Positions 39,501-46,702 of a stretch of 64,000 bases of DNA are shown here, piece after piece. Under the pieces are notes generated by a model that saw only the letters and a program-made list of their open reading frames with translations, had not been told where the DNA came from and ran no database searches. A program made the position numbers and the translations under genes. The stretch is from Sinomonas atrocyanea. GTDB lineage: Bacteria > Actinomycetota > Actinomycetes > Actinomycetales > Micrococcaceae. The stretch is taken from positions 1 to 64,000 of the forward strand of contig NZ_JAUSTE010000010.1 of NCBI RefSeq assembly GCF_030812675.1, written 5' to 3'. The stretch's first letter is position 1, and each line of letters opens with the position of its first letter.

Positions 39501-41592
39501 AGACGAGGACCCGATCGTGGGTGATGTCCTCGATCTTCCAGCTCGTGGCCCCGAGCGCGAACACGTCCCCCACCCGGGACTCGTAGACCATCTCCTCGTC
39601 GAGCTCGCCGACGCGGCGGCCGCCGCGCGCGGCCTGCGACGCCGTGGTGCCCTCCTCTTCGCTGCCGACGATGAACACGCCGAAAAGGCCGCGGTCCGGG
39701 ATGGTGCCGCCGGAGGTGACCGCGAGCCGCTGGGCGCCGGGACGGCCCTCGATGGTCCCCTCCGTGCGGTCCCAGACGATGCGCGGGCGGAGTTCGGCGA
39801 ACTCGTCGGAGGGGTACTTGCCGGAGAGGAGGTCCAGTGTCGCGTCGAAGGCGGAGCGCGGGAGGGTGGCGAAGGGGGCGGAGCGGCGGACCACATCGAA
39901 CCACTCCTCGACGTCGACGGGCCCGAGGGCCGTGGCGGCCACCGTCTGCTGGGCGAGGATGTCGAGCGGATTGGCCGGGACGCGCAGGGCCTCGATCTGG
40001 CCCGCGAGCATGCGCTCGACCGTGATGGCGGTGTGCACGAGGTCCGCGCGGTGCTTGGGGAACAGGACGCCCTGGGAGACCTCGCCGACCTGGTGGCCGG
40101 CGCGGCCCACGCGCTGGAGGCCGGAGGCGACCGAGGGCGGGGACTCGACCTGGATGACGAGGTCCACGAGCCCCATGTCGATGCCGAGCTCGAGGCTGCT
40201 CGTGGCCACCACGCAGCGCAGGCGCCCGGTCTTGAGGTCGTCCTCGATCTGGGCGCGCTGCTCCTTCGAGACCGACCCGTGGTGGGCACGGGCCAGCACC
40301 GGCTCCGCGCCGGCGCTCTGGCCCGCCTGAGCCATCATCTCCGCGGGGGTGCGGCGGGACAGCGTCGCGGCGACAGCCTCGGCGGCCTGCCCCGCGGTGG
40401 TGGGCCCTCGCTCCTGTCCCGTCCCGGGGCCGTCCGCGAGGGGCTCGTCCCACACGCTCGGCTGCATCCGCTCGGAGTAGATCTCGTTCAGGCGGCCCGT
40501 GAGCCGCTCGGCGAGTCGGCGCGAGTTGGAGAACACGATCGTGGACCGGTTGGCGAGGATCAGGTCGACGATCTTCTCCTCGACGTGCGGCCAGATCGAG
40601 GCCTGCGGCTGCAGGCCCGAGGCGGGCCCCGCATCGTGCGCTGCGGCCGCGCCCTGCAGGTCGCTCATGTCCTCGACCGGGACGGTGACCGTGAGCTCCC
40701 AGGTCTTCGCGGCCGGGGGCGCCACGACCTCGCACGGGGCACGGCCGGCGAGGAACTGGGCCACGAGCTCCTTGGGCTCGACGGTCGCCGAGAGCCCGAT
40801 GCGCTGCGCCGGCCTGGGCAGGATCGCGTCGAGGCGCTCGAGGGTCACCGCAAGGTGCGCGCCGCGCTTGGTCCCGGCGACCGCGTGCACCTCGTCCACG
40901 ATCACGGTCTCGACCTCGGAGAGCGTCTCGCGGGCCTGCGAGGTCAGCATCAGGTACAGCGATTCGGGGGTGGTGATGAGGATGTCCGGCGGATTCGAGA
41001 GCAGGGCGCGCCGGTCCGAGGCCGAGGTGTCCCCGCTGCGCACGCCCACGCTCACCTCGGGCACCTCGACGCCGAGGCGCCGGGCCGTCTGGGAGATGCC
41101 GATCAGCGGCGCGCGCAGGTTCCGTTCGACGTCGACGCCCAGGGCCTTCAGCGGCGAGATGTAGAGAACCTTCGTGTGGTTCTTCGGCGCACGACGCCGG
41201 CCCCCGCCGCGCGCGGTCGCCGCTCCGGGCGTGGGGGCCGGCTCCAGATCCGCGGCGCCCAGACCGGGAAGTGCCGCCTCCTCGGGCCGGGACGGGACGG
41301 CAGGCGCCCCGGACGGCCCGGGCGGGGCGGCGCCGCCGTGCGCCAGGAGGCGGTCGAGCGAGAAGAGGAAGGCCGCGAGCGTCTTGCCGGAGCCGGTGGG
41401 TGCCACGACGAGCGCGTGCCGTCCCGAGGAGATGGCCTCCCAGGCACCGGCCTGGGCGGGCGTCGGGCGGCGGAAGGCGCCCAGGAACCACTCGCGGGTG
41501 GCAGCGCCGAAGCGGTCCAGCACCGCCACGTCTCCGGCTGCCACGGCCGGGCCCTCCTGAACACCCTGTCTCACCCGACCATCATCCTCCAT
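36550..41592 (-). CDS. lhr: Lhr-type ATP-dependent helicase
   Basis: A 1680-residue superfamily 2 helicase of the Lhr (long helicase-related) family. Residues about 55-70 hold APTGSGKT. DEVHAVAGTKRGAHLA (motif II, near 232), SATVEPKELVAQF, the long C-terminal helicase region and DUF1998-like/HTH domains complete the standard architecture. GRAGHQVGEVS (motif VI) and TSSLELGIDMG (motif V) are present. I start at ATG 41592; another ATG 17 codons upstream is possible but adds a non-conserved, basic stretch. Lhr unwinds RNA:DNA hybrids and is induced by DNA damage in mycobacteria. The downstream Nei gene fits a shared repair operon. Confidence 0.93.
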   Translation of the reverse strand: MEDDGRVRQGVQEGPAVAAGDVAVLDRFGAATREWFLGAFRRPTPAQAGAWEAISSGRHALVVAPTGSGKTLAAFLFSLDRLLAHGGAAPPGPSGAPAVPSRPEEAALPGLGAADLEPAPTPGAATARGGGRRRAPKNHTKVLYISPLKALGVDVERNLRAPLIGISQTARRLGVEVPEVSVGVRSGDTSASDRRALLSNPPDILITTPESLYLMLTSQARETLSEVETVIVDEVHAVAGTKRGAHLAVTLERLDAILPRPAQRIGLSATVEPKELVAQFLAGRAPCEVVAPPAAKTWELTVTVPVEDMSDLQGAAAAHDAGPASGLQPQASIWPHVEEKIVDLILANRSTIVFSNSRRLAERLTGRLNEIYSERMQPSVWDEPLADGPGTGQERGPTTAGQAAEAVAATLSRRTPAEMMAQAGQSAGAEPVLARAHHGSVSKEQRAQIEDDLKTGRLRCVVATSSLELGIDMGLVDLVIQVESPPSVASGLQRVGRAGHQVGEVSQGVLFPKHRADLVHTAITVERMLAGQIEALRVPANPLDILAQQTVAATALGPVDVEEWFDVVRRSAPFATLPRSAFDATLDLLSGKYPSDEFAELRPRIVWDRTEGTIEGRPGAQRLAVTSGGTIPDRGLFGVFIVGSEEEGTTASQAARGGRRVGELDEEMVYESRVGDVFALGATSWKIEDITHDRVLVSPAFGQPGKLPFWKGDGAGRPVELGRALGAFQREVSGADREHALARIEAAGLDAFAAGNLLQYLDEQKQATNLVPNDRALVVERFQDELGDWRVVLHSPFGMPVHAPWALAVGRRLSERYGLDGSAMAADDGIVLRVPMMEDEPPGAELFVFDPDELDGIVTEEVGGSALFAARFRECAARALLLPRPNPGKRQPLWQQRQRASQLLDVAKKYPQFPIILEAVRECLQDVYDLPALRDVASAVERRELQLVETTTQQPSPFARSLLFGYVAQFLYEGDSPLAERRAAALSLDSTLLNELLGRAELSELLDPKVIEQTERELQRLAEDRKLKGLEGAADLLRLLGPLSVDEVAARTVVERSAAESKPHLEAVAADLEELVSARRALVVTVGGAERYAAVEDASRLRDALGVPLPVGIPLAFIEPVADPLGDLVGRYARTHAPFTAPEAAARLGLGVAVVHTTLKRLAADGRVIEGSFRPRAGDSAASPAEEWCDAEVLRRVRRRSLAALRADVEPVEQAAFARFLAAWQHIGDAKDSRGRPRPRGSLKGLDGVLTAVDQLAGVPVPASAWESLVLPSRVSDYTPALLDELMASGEVLWTGAGPIPGNDGWISLHLAESAALTLAPDPEFAPDAAQQRILDLLAGGGGYFFRQVADAARDPGGEGDQAGPVPPDDAVLQLIWGLVWAGRLTGDTFAPVRAMLDAGHTAHRQPSRTPRVRSLGHAGLRGGRIGTSLRGVSRLGAAGARGFDAPSATAPPMAAGRWSAVHSVQLETTIKTHALAQLLMDRYGVLTRGSVMAENVPGGFGLLYKVLSRLEESGVCRRGYFVDRLGAAQFAVPATVDRLRQFTRDDVSEDPGAAPPLDALALAATDPANPYGAALAWPEVPGAATGHRPGRKAGALVVTVDGALALYVERGGKTLLAFTEDDAVLVPAAEALVGVVRGGAVDKLAMEKVNGHDLLDTPLAGALTAAGAYSTPRGVRIRA

Positions 41593-41723
41593 GCCCCCGA
41601 CATTCCTGGGCCGCGCGGCCCTGCTGCTGGGGCCGCCATGCACGGCTGGCTTTTATTTATTTCTCCGGTATGGTCGTTGGCACAGGTATTCCAGTTTTCG
41701 AATCCACATATCAGGGAGCTGAA

Positions 41724-41855
41724 ATGTCGGGAAAGTCGCCACGAAGTTCGAAGAACCTCAAGCAGGGGCGGTCCATCAAGGAAAAGCGGGCCGACAAGAA
41801 GGCGAAGGCCGCCACGGAGCAGTTCCTGCCGCGGCGGCGCAAGGGCCCCCTCTGA
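41724..41855 (+). CDS. Small basic hypothetical protein, 43 residues
   Basis: ATG 41724 has GGGAG seven bases upstream. The peptide begins MSGKSPRSSKNLKQG, continues with KEKRADKKAKAA and ends RRRKGPL. About a third of its residues are Lys or Arg, and it has no Cys, Trp or hydrophobic segment, so it is probably a disordered nucleic-acid- or ribosome-binding peptide. The upstream 70 bases are the most A/T-rich stretch of the window (TTTTATTTATTT, 41651-41662), pointing to a strong promoter. A clear terminator follows. Similar tiny basic proteins are common in Micrococcaceae, but I know no function. Confidence 0.75.
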   Translation: MSGKSPRSSKNLKQGRSIKEKRADKKAKAATEQFLPRRRKGPL

Positions 41856-41861
41856 GCGAGG

Positions 41862-41880
41862 GCCCGGCCCGGTGCCGGGC
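41862..41880 (+). terminator. Short hairpin after the 43-residue gene
   Basis: GCCCGGC (41862-41868) pairs with GCCGGGC (41874-41880), loop CCGGT. It lies seven bases after the TGA; no T-run follows. Confidence 0.45.
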
Positions 41881-41950
41881 TCCCCAGGGGGTCCGCCGGC
41901 AGCCCGGCTCCGCGGCGTCGCCGCGTTGAGCAGTCCACGGGTGCCGGCGC

Positions 41951-41984
41951 GGACGGCCGGAGTGCTCTGAGCCTCCGGCCGTCC
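41951..41984 (+). terminator. Intrinsic-type terminator hairpin
   Basis: GGACGGCCGGAG (41951-41962) and CTCCGGCCGTCC (41973-41984) form a perfect 12-bp stem with a 10-base loop. CTCTTG follows. It terminates the small basic gene and may also stop the convergent DUF4232 gene. Confidence 0.75.
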
Positions 41985-42097
41985 CTCTTGCGGGGCACCT
42001 GGGCTGCGCGGGGAAAAGCCGAGGCCGGCGAATTCCCTGAACAATTGTCCTAGGAAATTCCCCGGCCCCGGATGCGCAGATTATCCCCGCGCGGAAA

Positions 42098-42745
42098 TCA
42101 GGAAGGCTGGAAGGCGCGCAGCGTCAGCAGATGGATGTCGCCATTCGAGCAAGCCGTGACCTGGGCGGGAATGAACAGCGACCCGTAGTCCTCCGGCGGG
42201 TACACCCGGTAGCCCGCGGCGGTCACCGCCGTGCACCCCGTGTAGTTCCTCGCCTGGTGCAGTCCGAAGTCCGCCGCGCCGCTCTGGCCGGGCTGGAGCA
42301 CGATCGGCACGACGGGCACTGTGGTGTCCCGGTCGGCCGGTGCACCGATGGGGGCGCCGGTGGGTCCGTCGGTCAGTGAGACGCCGGCAAAGCCCTCGAG
42401 GAGGCAGGGCGACTGGGAGACGTTCTTGAGGGCGATCTTCTGGTACACGGTCCCGGCGGCACCGCCCGCGCCAGGCTGCAGGCTGCCCTGGAGCTGGTTC
42501 GCGACGCATCGGGCCACTCCGCCGGCAGCGGGGGTGGAAGCGGCCGCGCTGCCCGTGCCCGGCGTCGCGCTGTCGGATCCCGTCGGGGTTCCGCTGGGGG
42601 AGGGGCTCGCGCTCGAGGACGCGGGGCTGGGCGAGGCGGACGAGGGCGACGCGGCCGGCTGGGCGCCCCCCGTGCCGCACCCGGCCAGCACCGCTGCGAG
42701 GGCGAGCGGTGAGAAGAGAGCAAGGCTGCGCTGGACGCGGTTCAT
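42098..42745 (-). CDS. DUF4232 lipoprotein
   Basis: A 215-residue lipoprotein. The signal peptide ends in LAGC (Cys near residue 23). A Ser/Pro/Ala-rich spacer follows to about residue 70, then a DUF4232 domain beginning ARCVANQLQGSL and containing NVSQSPCLLEGFAGVSLTDG, VLQPGQSGAADFGL and a terminal TACSNGDIHLLTL. Four Cys probably form two disulfides. It is anchored outside the membrane; DUF4232 function is unknown. The ATG at 42743-42745 is 6 bases after the -10, so the start is confirmed and the transcript is leaderless. Confidence 0.85.
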   Translation of the reverse strand: MNRVQRSLALFSPLALAAVLAGCGTGGAQPAASPSSASPSPASSSASPSPSGTPTGSDSATPGTGSAAASTPAAGGVARCVANQLQGSLQPGAGGAAGTVYQKIALKNVSQSPCLLEGFAGVSLTDGPTGAPIGAPADRDTTVPVVPIVLQPGQSGAADFGLHQARNYTGCTAVTAAGYRVYPPEDYGSLFIPAQVTACSNGDIHLLTLRAFQPS

Positions 42746-42751
42746 ATTCCC

Positions 42752-42780
42752 ACAATTCACTCCCGTCACACTGGCGTCAA
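42752..42780 (-). promoter_or_regulatory. Promoter, leaderless DUF4232 gene
   Basis: Coding strand: TTGACG (42780 to 42775), 17-base spacer, AATTGT (42757 to 42752), 6 bases, ATG 42745. It is the best -35/-10 pair among the leaderless candidates after the ArsR-type gene. Confidence 0.65.
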
Positions 42781-42858
42781 GGCACGACACGGCCACAGTC
42801 CGGCCACGGCGTTCTGTGGCCCCCGTGGCCCCGGGGGCGGGGGCGGGACGGGGCTGCC

Positions 42859-44055
42859 TCAGGCGCGCACGTCGACCGTGGTCTCCTGGACGGCGTTGTT
42901 GCCCATTCCCTGGAACGTCCAGGCCTGCTCGAGGGGCTGGACGTGGCCGCCGGCGTCAGTGGCGCGGCTGGCGAGCGTGTGGGTGCCCGGAGCAGCGATC
43001 CAGGGCAGCGTGAACTCCTGCCACGCGTGCGCTGCGCCCGGAGGCTCCACCTGTGCCTCCGCCCAGGCCCCGTCGATCGCGACCTCGACCCTCACCACCG
43101 GCCCGTCGCCCGACCAGGCCCTGCCACGGAGCGTGGTAGGCCCGGCTCCGAGGGTCCGGCGCCGCGTGAAGAAGTCGGGCATGCCGGGCGGGACCATCAG
43201 CGAGCGGACCCTCATGCGGCCCACCGGCTCGCCCGGATCGTCCGCGTCCCGCGAGTAGCGGTAGGTGCTCTCGTTCTGGAACACGTGCGCGGGCCTGTCG
43301 AGCACCTCGATCGAGGCGAGCCACTTCACGCTCGCCATCCCGTACCACCCCGGCACGAGGAGCCGCAGCGGGTATCCGTGCTGGGGCGGGAGGGGCTGGC
43401 CGCCCATCTCGTAGGCGAGGAGCACCTCGGGGGCCATCGCCTCGTCCACCCGCAGCGAGCGGGCGTAGTCCTGCTCGAGGCCGCCCTGGACGCCGCGGTC
43501 GGCGCCGGTGAAGACGACGTCGACGGCCTCGGCACCGATGCCGGCCTCGGCCAGGAGCGGGGCGAGCGGAGTCCCGGTCCACTCCGCAGTGCCCACGGCG
43601 CCCGTGTCCCACGGGATGCTCTGGGGGCGGGGCTCGAGGCGGCCGCGTCCGTTGCCGGCGCACTCGAGGGTGACTGCCGCCGTGCGGCGGGGGCGCCGCC
43701 GGATCTCGCTGAGGGTGAGGTTGAGGGGATGTCCGAGTGACCCGTGGATCCTCAGGCGCCAGTCCTCAGGGTGCAGGTCTGGGATGTCGAAGTGGACCAC
43801 GGTGTAGTGCAGGCCGGGCGGGGTCAGGTGCCAGCGGAGGGCCTCGAGCGGAGCCGAGTGGTTGCGGCGGGCCAGCTCGAGCTCTTCGCCGGTGACCGGC
43901 CCTGTGAGGGGCGGCCGCGGCGGGGCGGGAGCCGCCCCGGCGGAGCGGCCGGCTTCTGGCGTGCCGGCGCCGGCCCGGGCGGCGTCCTGGACCGTCGCGG
44001 CCTGGGCCGTTTCGTGGTGGTGCGGCCGGTGCGGAGTGCTGATCTTGGCTCGCAT
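42859..44055 (-). CDS. Sulfite oxidase-fold molybdopterin oxidoreductase
   Basis: A 398-residue enzyme. Residues about 85-265 are the oxidoreductase molybdopterin-binding domain; Cys132 in LECAGNGRGRL is the expected Mo ligand. Also visible are PWDTGAVGTAEWTG and PLRLLVPGWYGMASVKWL. Residues 290-398 are a Mo-co dimerisation domain (FFTRRRTLGAGPTTLRGRAWSGDGPV). The first 50 residues are Pro/Ala-rich with no twin-arginine signal, so it seems cytosolic. The family oxidises sulfite or related substrates; no cytochrome partner gene is adjacent. CACACT lies six bases before the ATG. Confidence 0.88.
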   Translation of the reverse strand: MRAKISTPHRPHHHETAQAATVQDAARAGAGTPEAGRSAGAAPAPPRPPLTGPVTGEELELARRNHSAPLEALRWHLTPPGLHYTVVHFDIPDLHPEDWRLRIHGSLGHPLNLTLSEIRRRPRRTAAVTLECAGNGRGRLEPRPQSIPWDTGAVGTAEWTGTPLAPLLAEAGIGAEAVDVVFTGADRGVQGGLEQDYARSLRVDEAMAPEVLLAYEMGGQPLPPQHGYPLRLLVPGWYGMASVKWLASIEVLDRPAHVFQNESTYRYSRDADDPGEPVGRMRVRSLMVPPGMPDFFTRRRTLGAGPTTLRGRAWSGDGPVVRVEVAIDGAWAEAQVEPPGAAHAWQEFTLPWIAAPGTHTLASRATDAGGHVQPLEQAWTFQGMGNNAVQETTVDVRA

Positions 44056-44118
44056 GCGGCCAGTGTGGGCTCGGACGTGGACGGTGTCCAGAGCCGCGTC
44101 CCCGGGGTGGGCGCGGTC

Positions 44119-45306
44119 CTACTGGGCCGGTCGGGCGCCCCCGTCGGCGGGGGCAGCCGGCCCCGGCGCCGGGGGCGCCCCCGCGGCGCGCTGGGCGGCC
44201 CAGGAGGCTGCCGCCGTCGTGCTCCCGATGGTGAGGAGGGCGCCGAGGAGGAGCGCGGAGTCCTCGCCAGGGGCGAGGACTCCGAGGCTGCGTCCGATCG
44301 TCGCGGCGGCGACCGGGACCCCGAGCTGGGCAGCCGAGCCGATCGCGAACGGCAGGGGGAGGCCGGTCATGCGGCCCACGGCATGGGCGACCACCGCGCC
44401 GACGCCGAGCAGCAGGCCGAGCACGATCATCTGCGGGTGGCCGCCGAGCTGGCGCAGGTCGATCGAGGCGCCGAGCCACACGAAGAACACGGGGCCCAGG
44501 AAGCCGTCGTTGAGGGCGAACAGCTGACGTGCCAGCCTCCGAGGCTCGCCCACGGCGGAGACCGCGAGGCCGAAGGCGAAGCCCGAGAGCATGACCGACA
44601 CGTGCGTGAACACGGCCAGCCCTGCCAGCGCGAACAGGATCGAGAGCTGGATGCGCAGCTCCAGGGCGAACTTGCGCTCCTCGGAGAAGCTGTGGAGCCG
44701 CTGCCGCGAGCCGTCCCTTTCGAAGTGCCGCAGTGCCCACCAGAGCACGACGGCGCAGACGGCCACTGCCAACGCCCCGATCGCCTTGGGCCTGGCGTTG
44801 GCCGGGTCGATGGCGAGCGGCAGCGCCACGATCGCTGCAACGTCGGCGAGCGCGACCTGGGCCGTGAGCTCGAGGACGCTGCGGCCGGTGAGTTTGAGCG
44901 AGTCGACGATCGGCAGCACGAGGGCTGCGGAGGACGAGGCCATGAGGACCACATACAGGGGAGCATGGGCCGAGCCGATCAGGAGGGCGATCCCGATGCC
45001 GAGCGCGGCGGCGACGGCCGATGTCACGACCGTCCGGAGGGCACCCTTGCCGACGGCCTCCCGGATGGTCCGGTCCCGCACCGGCACATGGGTTCCCGCG
45101 ACGAACATCATCAGGGCGAAGCCGAGGTCGGCGAGGAAGGCCAGCGTCTCGTTGCCGGAGTCGACCCAGCCGAGCAGCGACTTGCCGACCACGACGCCGG
45201 CGATGAGCTCGCCGAGCACGAGCGGCAGGTGCCAGGACTTCCTGGCCGCGAGTGCCGGACCGAGGAGCGCGACGATGCAGATGAGGGACAGCTCGACGAA
45301 GGACAC
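44119..45306 (-). CDS. CPA2-type cation:proton antiporter
   Basis: A 395-residue membrane protein with about 12 segments. The Kef/NhaS-like core is recognisable by LPLVLGELIAGVVVGKSLLGW, FALMMFVAGTHV, SSSAALVLPIVDSLKLTG, QVALADVAAIVALPL and FFVWLGASIDLRQLGG. There is no C-terminal TrkA-N domain; it ends in an Ala/Pro/Gly tail. It exchanges Na+ or K+ for protons. The start is GTG 45306; the frame is open further upstream but would run through a tRNA gene. A 30-residue ORF ends 11 bases upstream, so this gene is probably translated after it. Confidence 0.88.
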   Translation of the reverse strand: MSFVELSLICIVALLGPALAARKSWHLPLVLGELIAGVVVGKSLLGWVDSGNETLAFLADLGFALMMFVAGTHVPVRDRTIREAVGKGALRTVVTSAVAAALGIGIALLIGSAHAPLYVVLMASSSAALVLPIVDSLKLTGRSVLELTAQVALADVAAIVALPLAIDPANARPKAIGALAVAVCAVVLWWALRHFERDGSRQRLHSFSEERKFALELRIQLSILFALAGLAVFTHVSVMLSGFAFGLAVSAVGEPRRLARQLFALNDGFLGPVFFVWLGASIDLRQLGGHPQMIVLGLLLGVGAVVAHAVGRMTGLPLPFAIGSAAQLGVPVAAATIGRSLGVLAPGEDSALLLGALLTIGSTTAAASWAAQRAAGAPPAPGPAAPADGGARPAQ

Positions 45307-45317
45307 CTCTCGTGCCC

Positions 45318-45410
45318 TCACCCGCTCCGGGGCGGGAAGTCCGCGATCCTGACGGGGATGAGGTCGGAGCGGACGTGGGCGTTGGCCTCGTCGAGCCATG
45401 TCGCGGCCAT
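45318..45410 (-). CDS. Small ORF ahead of the antiporter, 30 residues
   Basis: ATG 45408-45410 is preceded by GAGAGGGAC, a good ribosome binding site, and the TGA is 11 bases before the antiporter GTG. The peptide begins MAATWLDEANAHVRSDLIPV and ends DFPPRSG. It is acidic-to-neutral and not hydrophobic, so it is not a membrane subunit. It could be a leader peptide or a small regulator. TAGGAT (43-48 of the 45400 block) is a possible -10. No family is known to me. Confidence 0.5.
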   Translation of the reverse strand: MAATWLDEANAHVRSDLIPVRIADFPPRSG

Positions 45411-45428
45411 GGGGTCCCTCTCGTTTCA

Positions 45429-45458
45429 ACGCTGTGGGCGGCATCCTACGCTGTGGGC
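45429..45458 (-). promoter_or_regulatory. Promoter with 11-bp direct repeats ahead of the antiporter
   Basis: ACGCTGTGGGC occurs at 45429-45439 and 45448-45458 (19-base period). On the coding strand a -10-like TAGGAT (45448 to 45443) lies between them. The repeats overlap the predicted core promoter of the small ORF and antiporter, so they are a candidate operator. Confidence 0.45.
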
Positions 45459-45528
45459 AGTGGAACGAGCAGGTGCAGCCGGCGATCTGCCCGCCCCCAG
45501 CCGGGCTCGGTCGGCGCAGGGAATGACA

Positions 45529-45570
45529 AAGGCCTCGCGATCCCCGGGATTCCGGGGAAGGCGAGGCCTT
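45529..45570 (-). terminator. Terminator of tRNA-Ser
   Basis: AAGGCCTCGC (45529-45538) and GCGAGGCCTT (45561-45570) form a perfect 10-bp stem. The loop holds a second stem, TCCCCGG-GATT-CCGGGGA. On the tRNA strand the stem is followed by TGTCATTCC. It lies 10 bases past the 3' end of the tRNA. Confidence 0.8.
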
Positions 45571-45580
45571 CGTGCTGGGC

Positions 45581-45664
45581 GGTGGTGGAGGGATTTGAAC
45601 CCCCGTTGGGTTGCCCCAAACATCATTTCGAGTGATGCACCTTCGGCCGCTCGGACACACCACC
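45581..45664 (-). tRNA. tRNA-Ser (anticodon CGA)
   Basis: The cloverleaf reads GGTGGTG / CACCACC for the acceptor stem and CATCA-CTCGAAA-TGATG for the anticodon arm with anticodon CGA (45628-45630 on the plus strand as TCG). There is a long variable arm (GGGGCAACCCAAC region) as expected for serine, and a TTCAAAT T-loop. The D arm starts TCCGAGCGGCCGAAGG, typical of serine tRNAs. CCA is not encoded. It decodes UCG. Confidence 0.95.
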
Positions 45665-45767
45665 AGCAGGCATCTACTCTACCGAGTCGGGCCGCCGAGT
45701 CCAAACTGGGGCGATGCGCCGGGCCCGGCCCCGGCCTCCGCTGTGCCCTGCCTCGGCCGCCGGGTGC

Positions 45768-46652
45768 TCAGCGCGTGTAGGCCGTGGCGGTCCACAGGTG
45801 CACGAGTGCATAGGCCCGGAACGGCCGCCACGCCTCGGCGCGGCGGGCCGCCTCGGCCGCGCTGATGCCGCCGAGGGCGCGGCGCAGCACGAGGTCGCCG
45901 GGGGCAAAGGCATCCGGTTTGCCGGTGCGGACCTCGAGGTAGTCTGCGGTCCAGGGGCCCACGCCGGGGACCGCGAGGAGCTCCTCACGCGTGAGCCGCA
46001 GGCCGGTGTCCCCGGGGGAGTGGCTCCGGTCCGCGAAGGCCTGTGCGAGGGCGCGGACCGTGCGGGCGCGGGAGGACGTCAGGCCGACGGCGGACTGGAG
46101 GTCCTCGGCGCGGACCCCGGCGAGGGCAGCGGCGGTGGGGAACTGGGCCAGCAGGTGGGGGCCGGGTTCGCCGTAGGCGGCGACGAGCCGGCCCGCGAAC
46201 GTGCGGCCCGCCGCGAGCGAGACCTGCTGGCCCAGCACGGTCGTCACGGCCGTCTGGAAGGCGTCCGTCGTTCCGGTGACCCTCAGCGCGGGCCGGGCGT
46301 CCACGAGGGGCCGGAGGAGCGGGTCTGCCCGCAGGGCCGCGCGGACGGGCCCCAGATCGGTCGCGAGGTCCAGCCACGCCCGGACCGCCGGGACCACGGG
46401 CGTGACGACCTCGTGGGCCGCGCGGACGGCGAGGTCCACGCCGTCGGCATCGAGCCGCACCGAGACGGCGACGGGTCCGCCCGCGGTGTGGACGAGCCGC
46501 TCGTGGGTGCCCGCGGCGAGGTCGGTGCGCTCGGCGCCAGGCACGGTGTGGGCGGCGAGGCCCGCGAGCATCGCGGCGGGAGCGAGGCCGCCCGGGGCCT
46601 CCAGCCGGAGGGGAGCAGCGGCGGCCTCTGGATGGCGGGGCTCCGACGCCAT
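45768..46652 (-). CDS. alkA: AlkA-type DNA-3-methyladenine glycosylase II
   Basis: A 294-residue HhH-GPD glycosylase. The start ATG 46652 follows CGGCGGA; a GTG six codons upstream is an alternative. The N-terminal 100 residues are the AlkA-type beta domain, followed by helices with TDAFQTAVTTVLGQQVSLAAGRTFAGRLVA near residues 155-185 and the HhH motif LLAVPGVGPWTADYLEVRTG. A conserved acidic residue follows in FAPGDLVLRRALGG and supplies the catalytic Asp. It excises alkylated purines. It is the last gene of the operon with a 50-base gap after tag. Confidence 0.88.
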   Translation of the reverse strand: MASEPRHPEAAAAPLRLEAPGGLAPAAMLAGLAAHTVPGAERTDLAAGTHERLVHTAGGPVAVSVRLDADGVDLAVRAAHEVVTPVVPAVRAWLDLATDLGPVRAALRADPLLRPLVDARPALRVTGTTDAFQTAVTTVLGQQVSLAAGRTFAGRLVAAYGEPGPHLLAQFPTAAALAGVRAEDLQSAVGLTSSRARTVRALAQAFADRSHSPGDTGLRLTREELLAVPGVGPWTADYLEVRTGKPDAFAPGDLVLRRALGGISAAEAARRAEAWRPFRAYALVHLWTATAYTR

Positions 46653-46702
46653 TCCGCCGTGCTCAGGCACTGTCGACCCCGCGCTGTGCGCGACCACCGG
46701 GG

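Noticed and set aside
41593-41643. Longer Lhr start at 41643
   Set aside because: The 17 extra residues are basic and low-complexity. The later ATG gives the expected N-terminus, though no strong ribosome binding site decides between them.
45307-45663. N-terminal extension of the antiporter frame upstream of GTG 45306
   Set aside because: It would translate through tRNA-Ser and its terminator. The family's first membrane helix starts right after GTG 45306.
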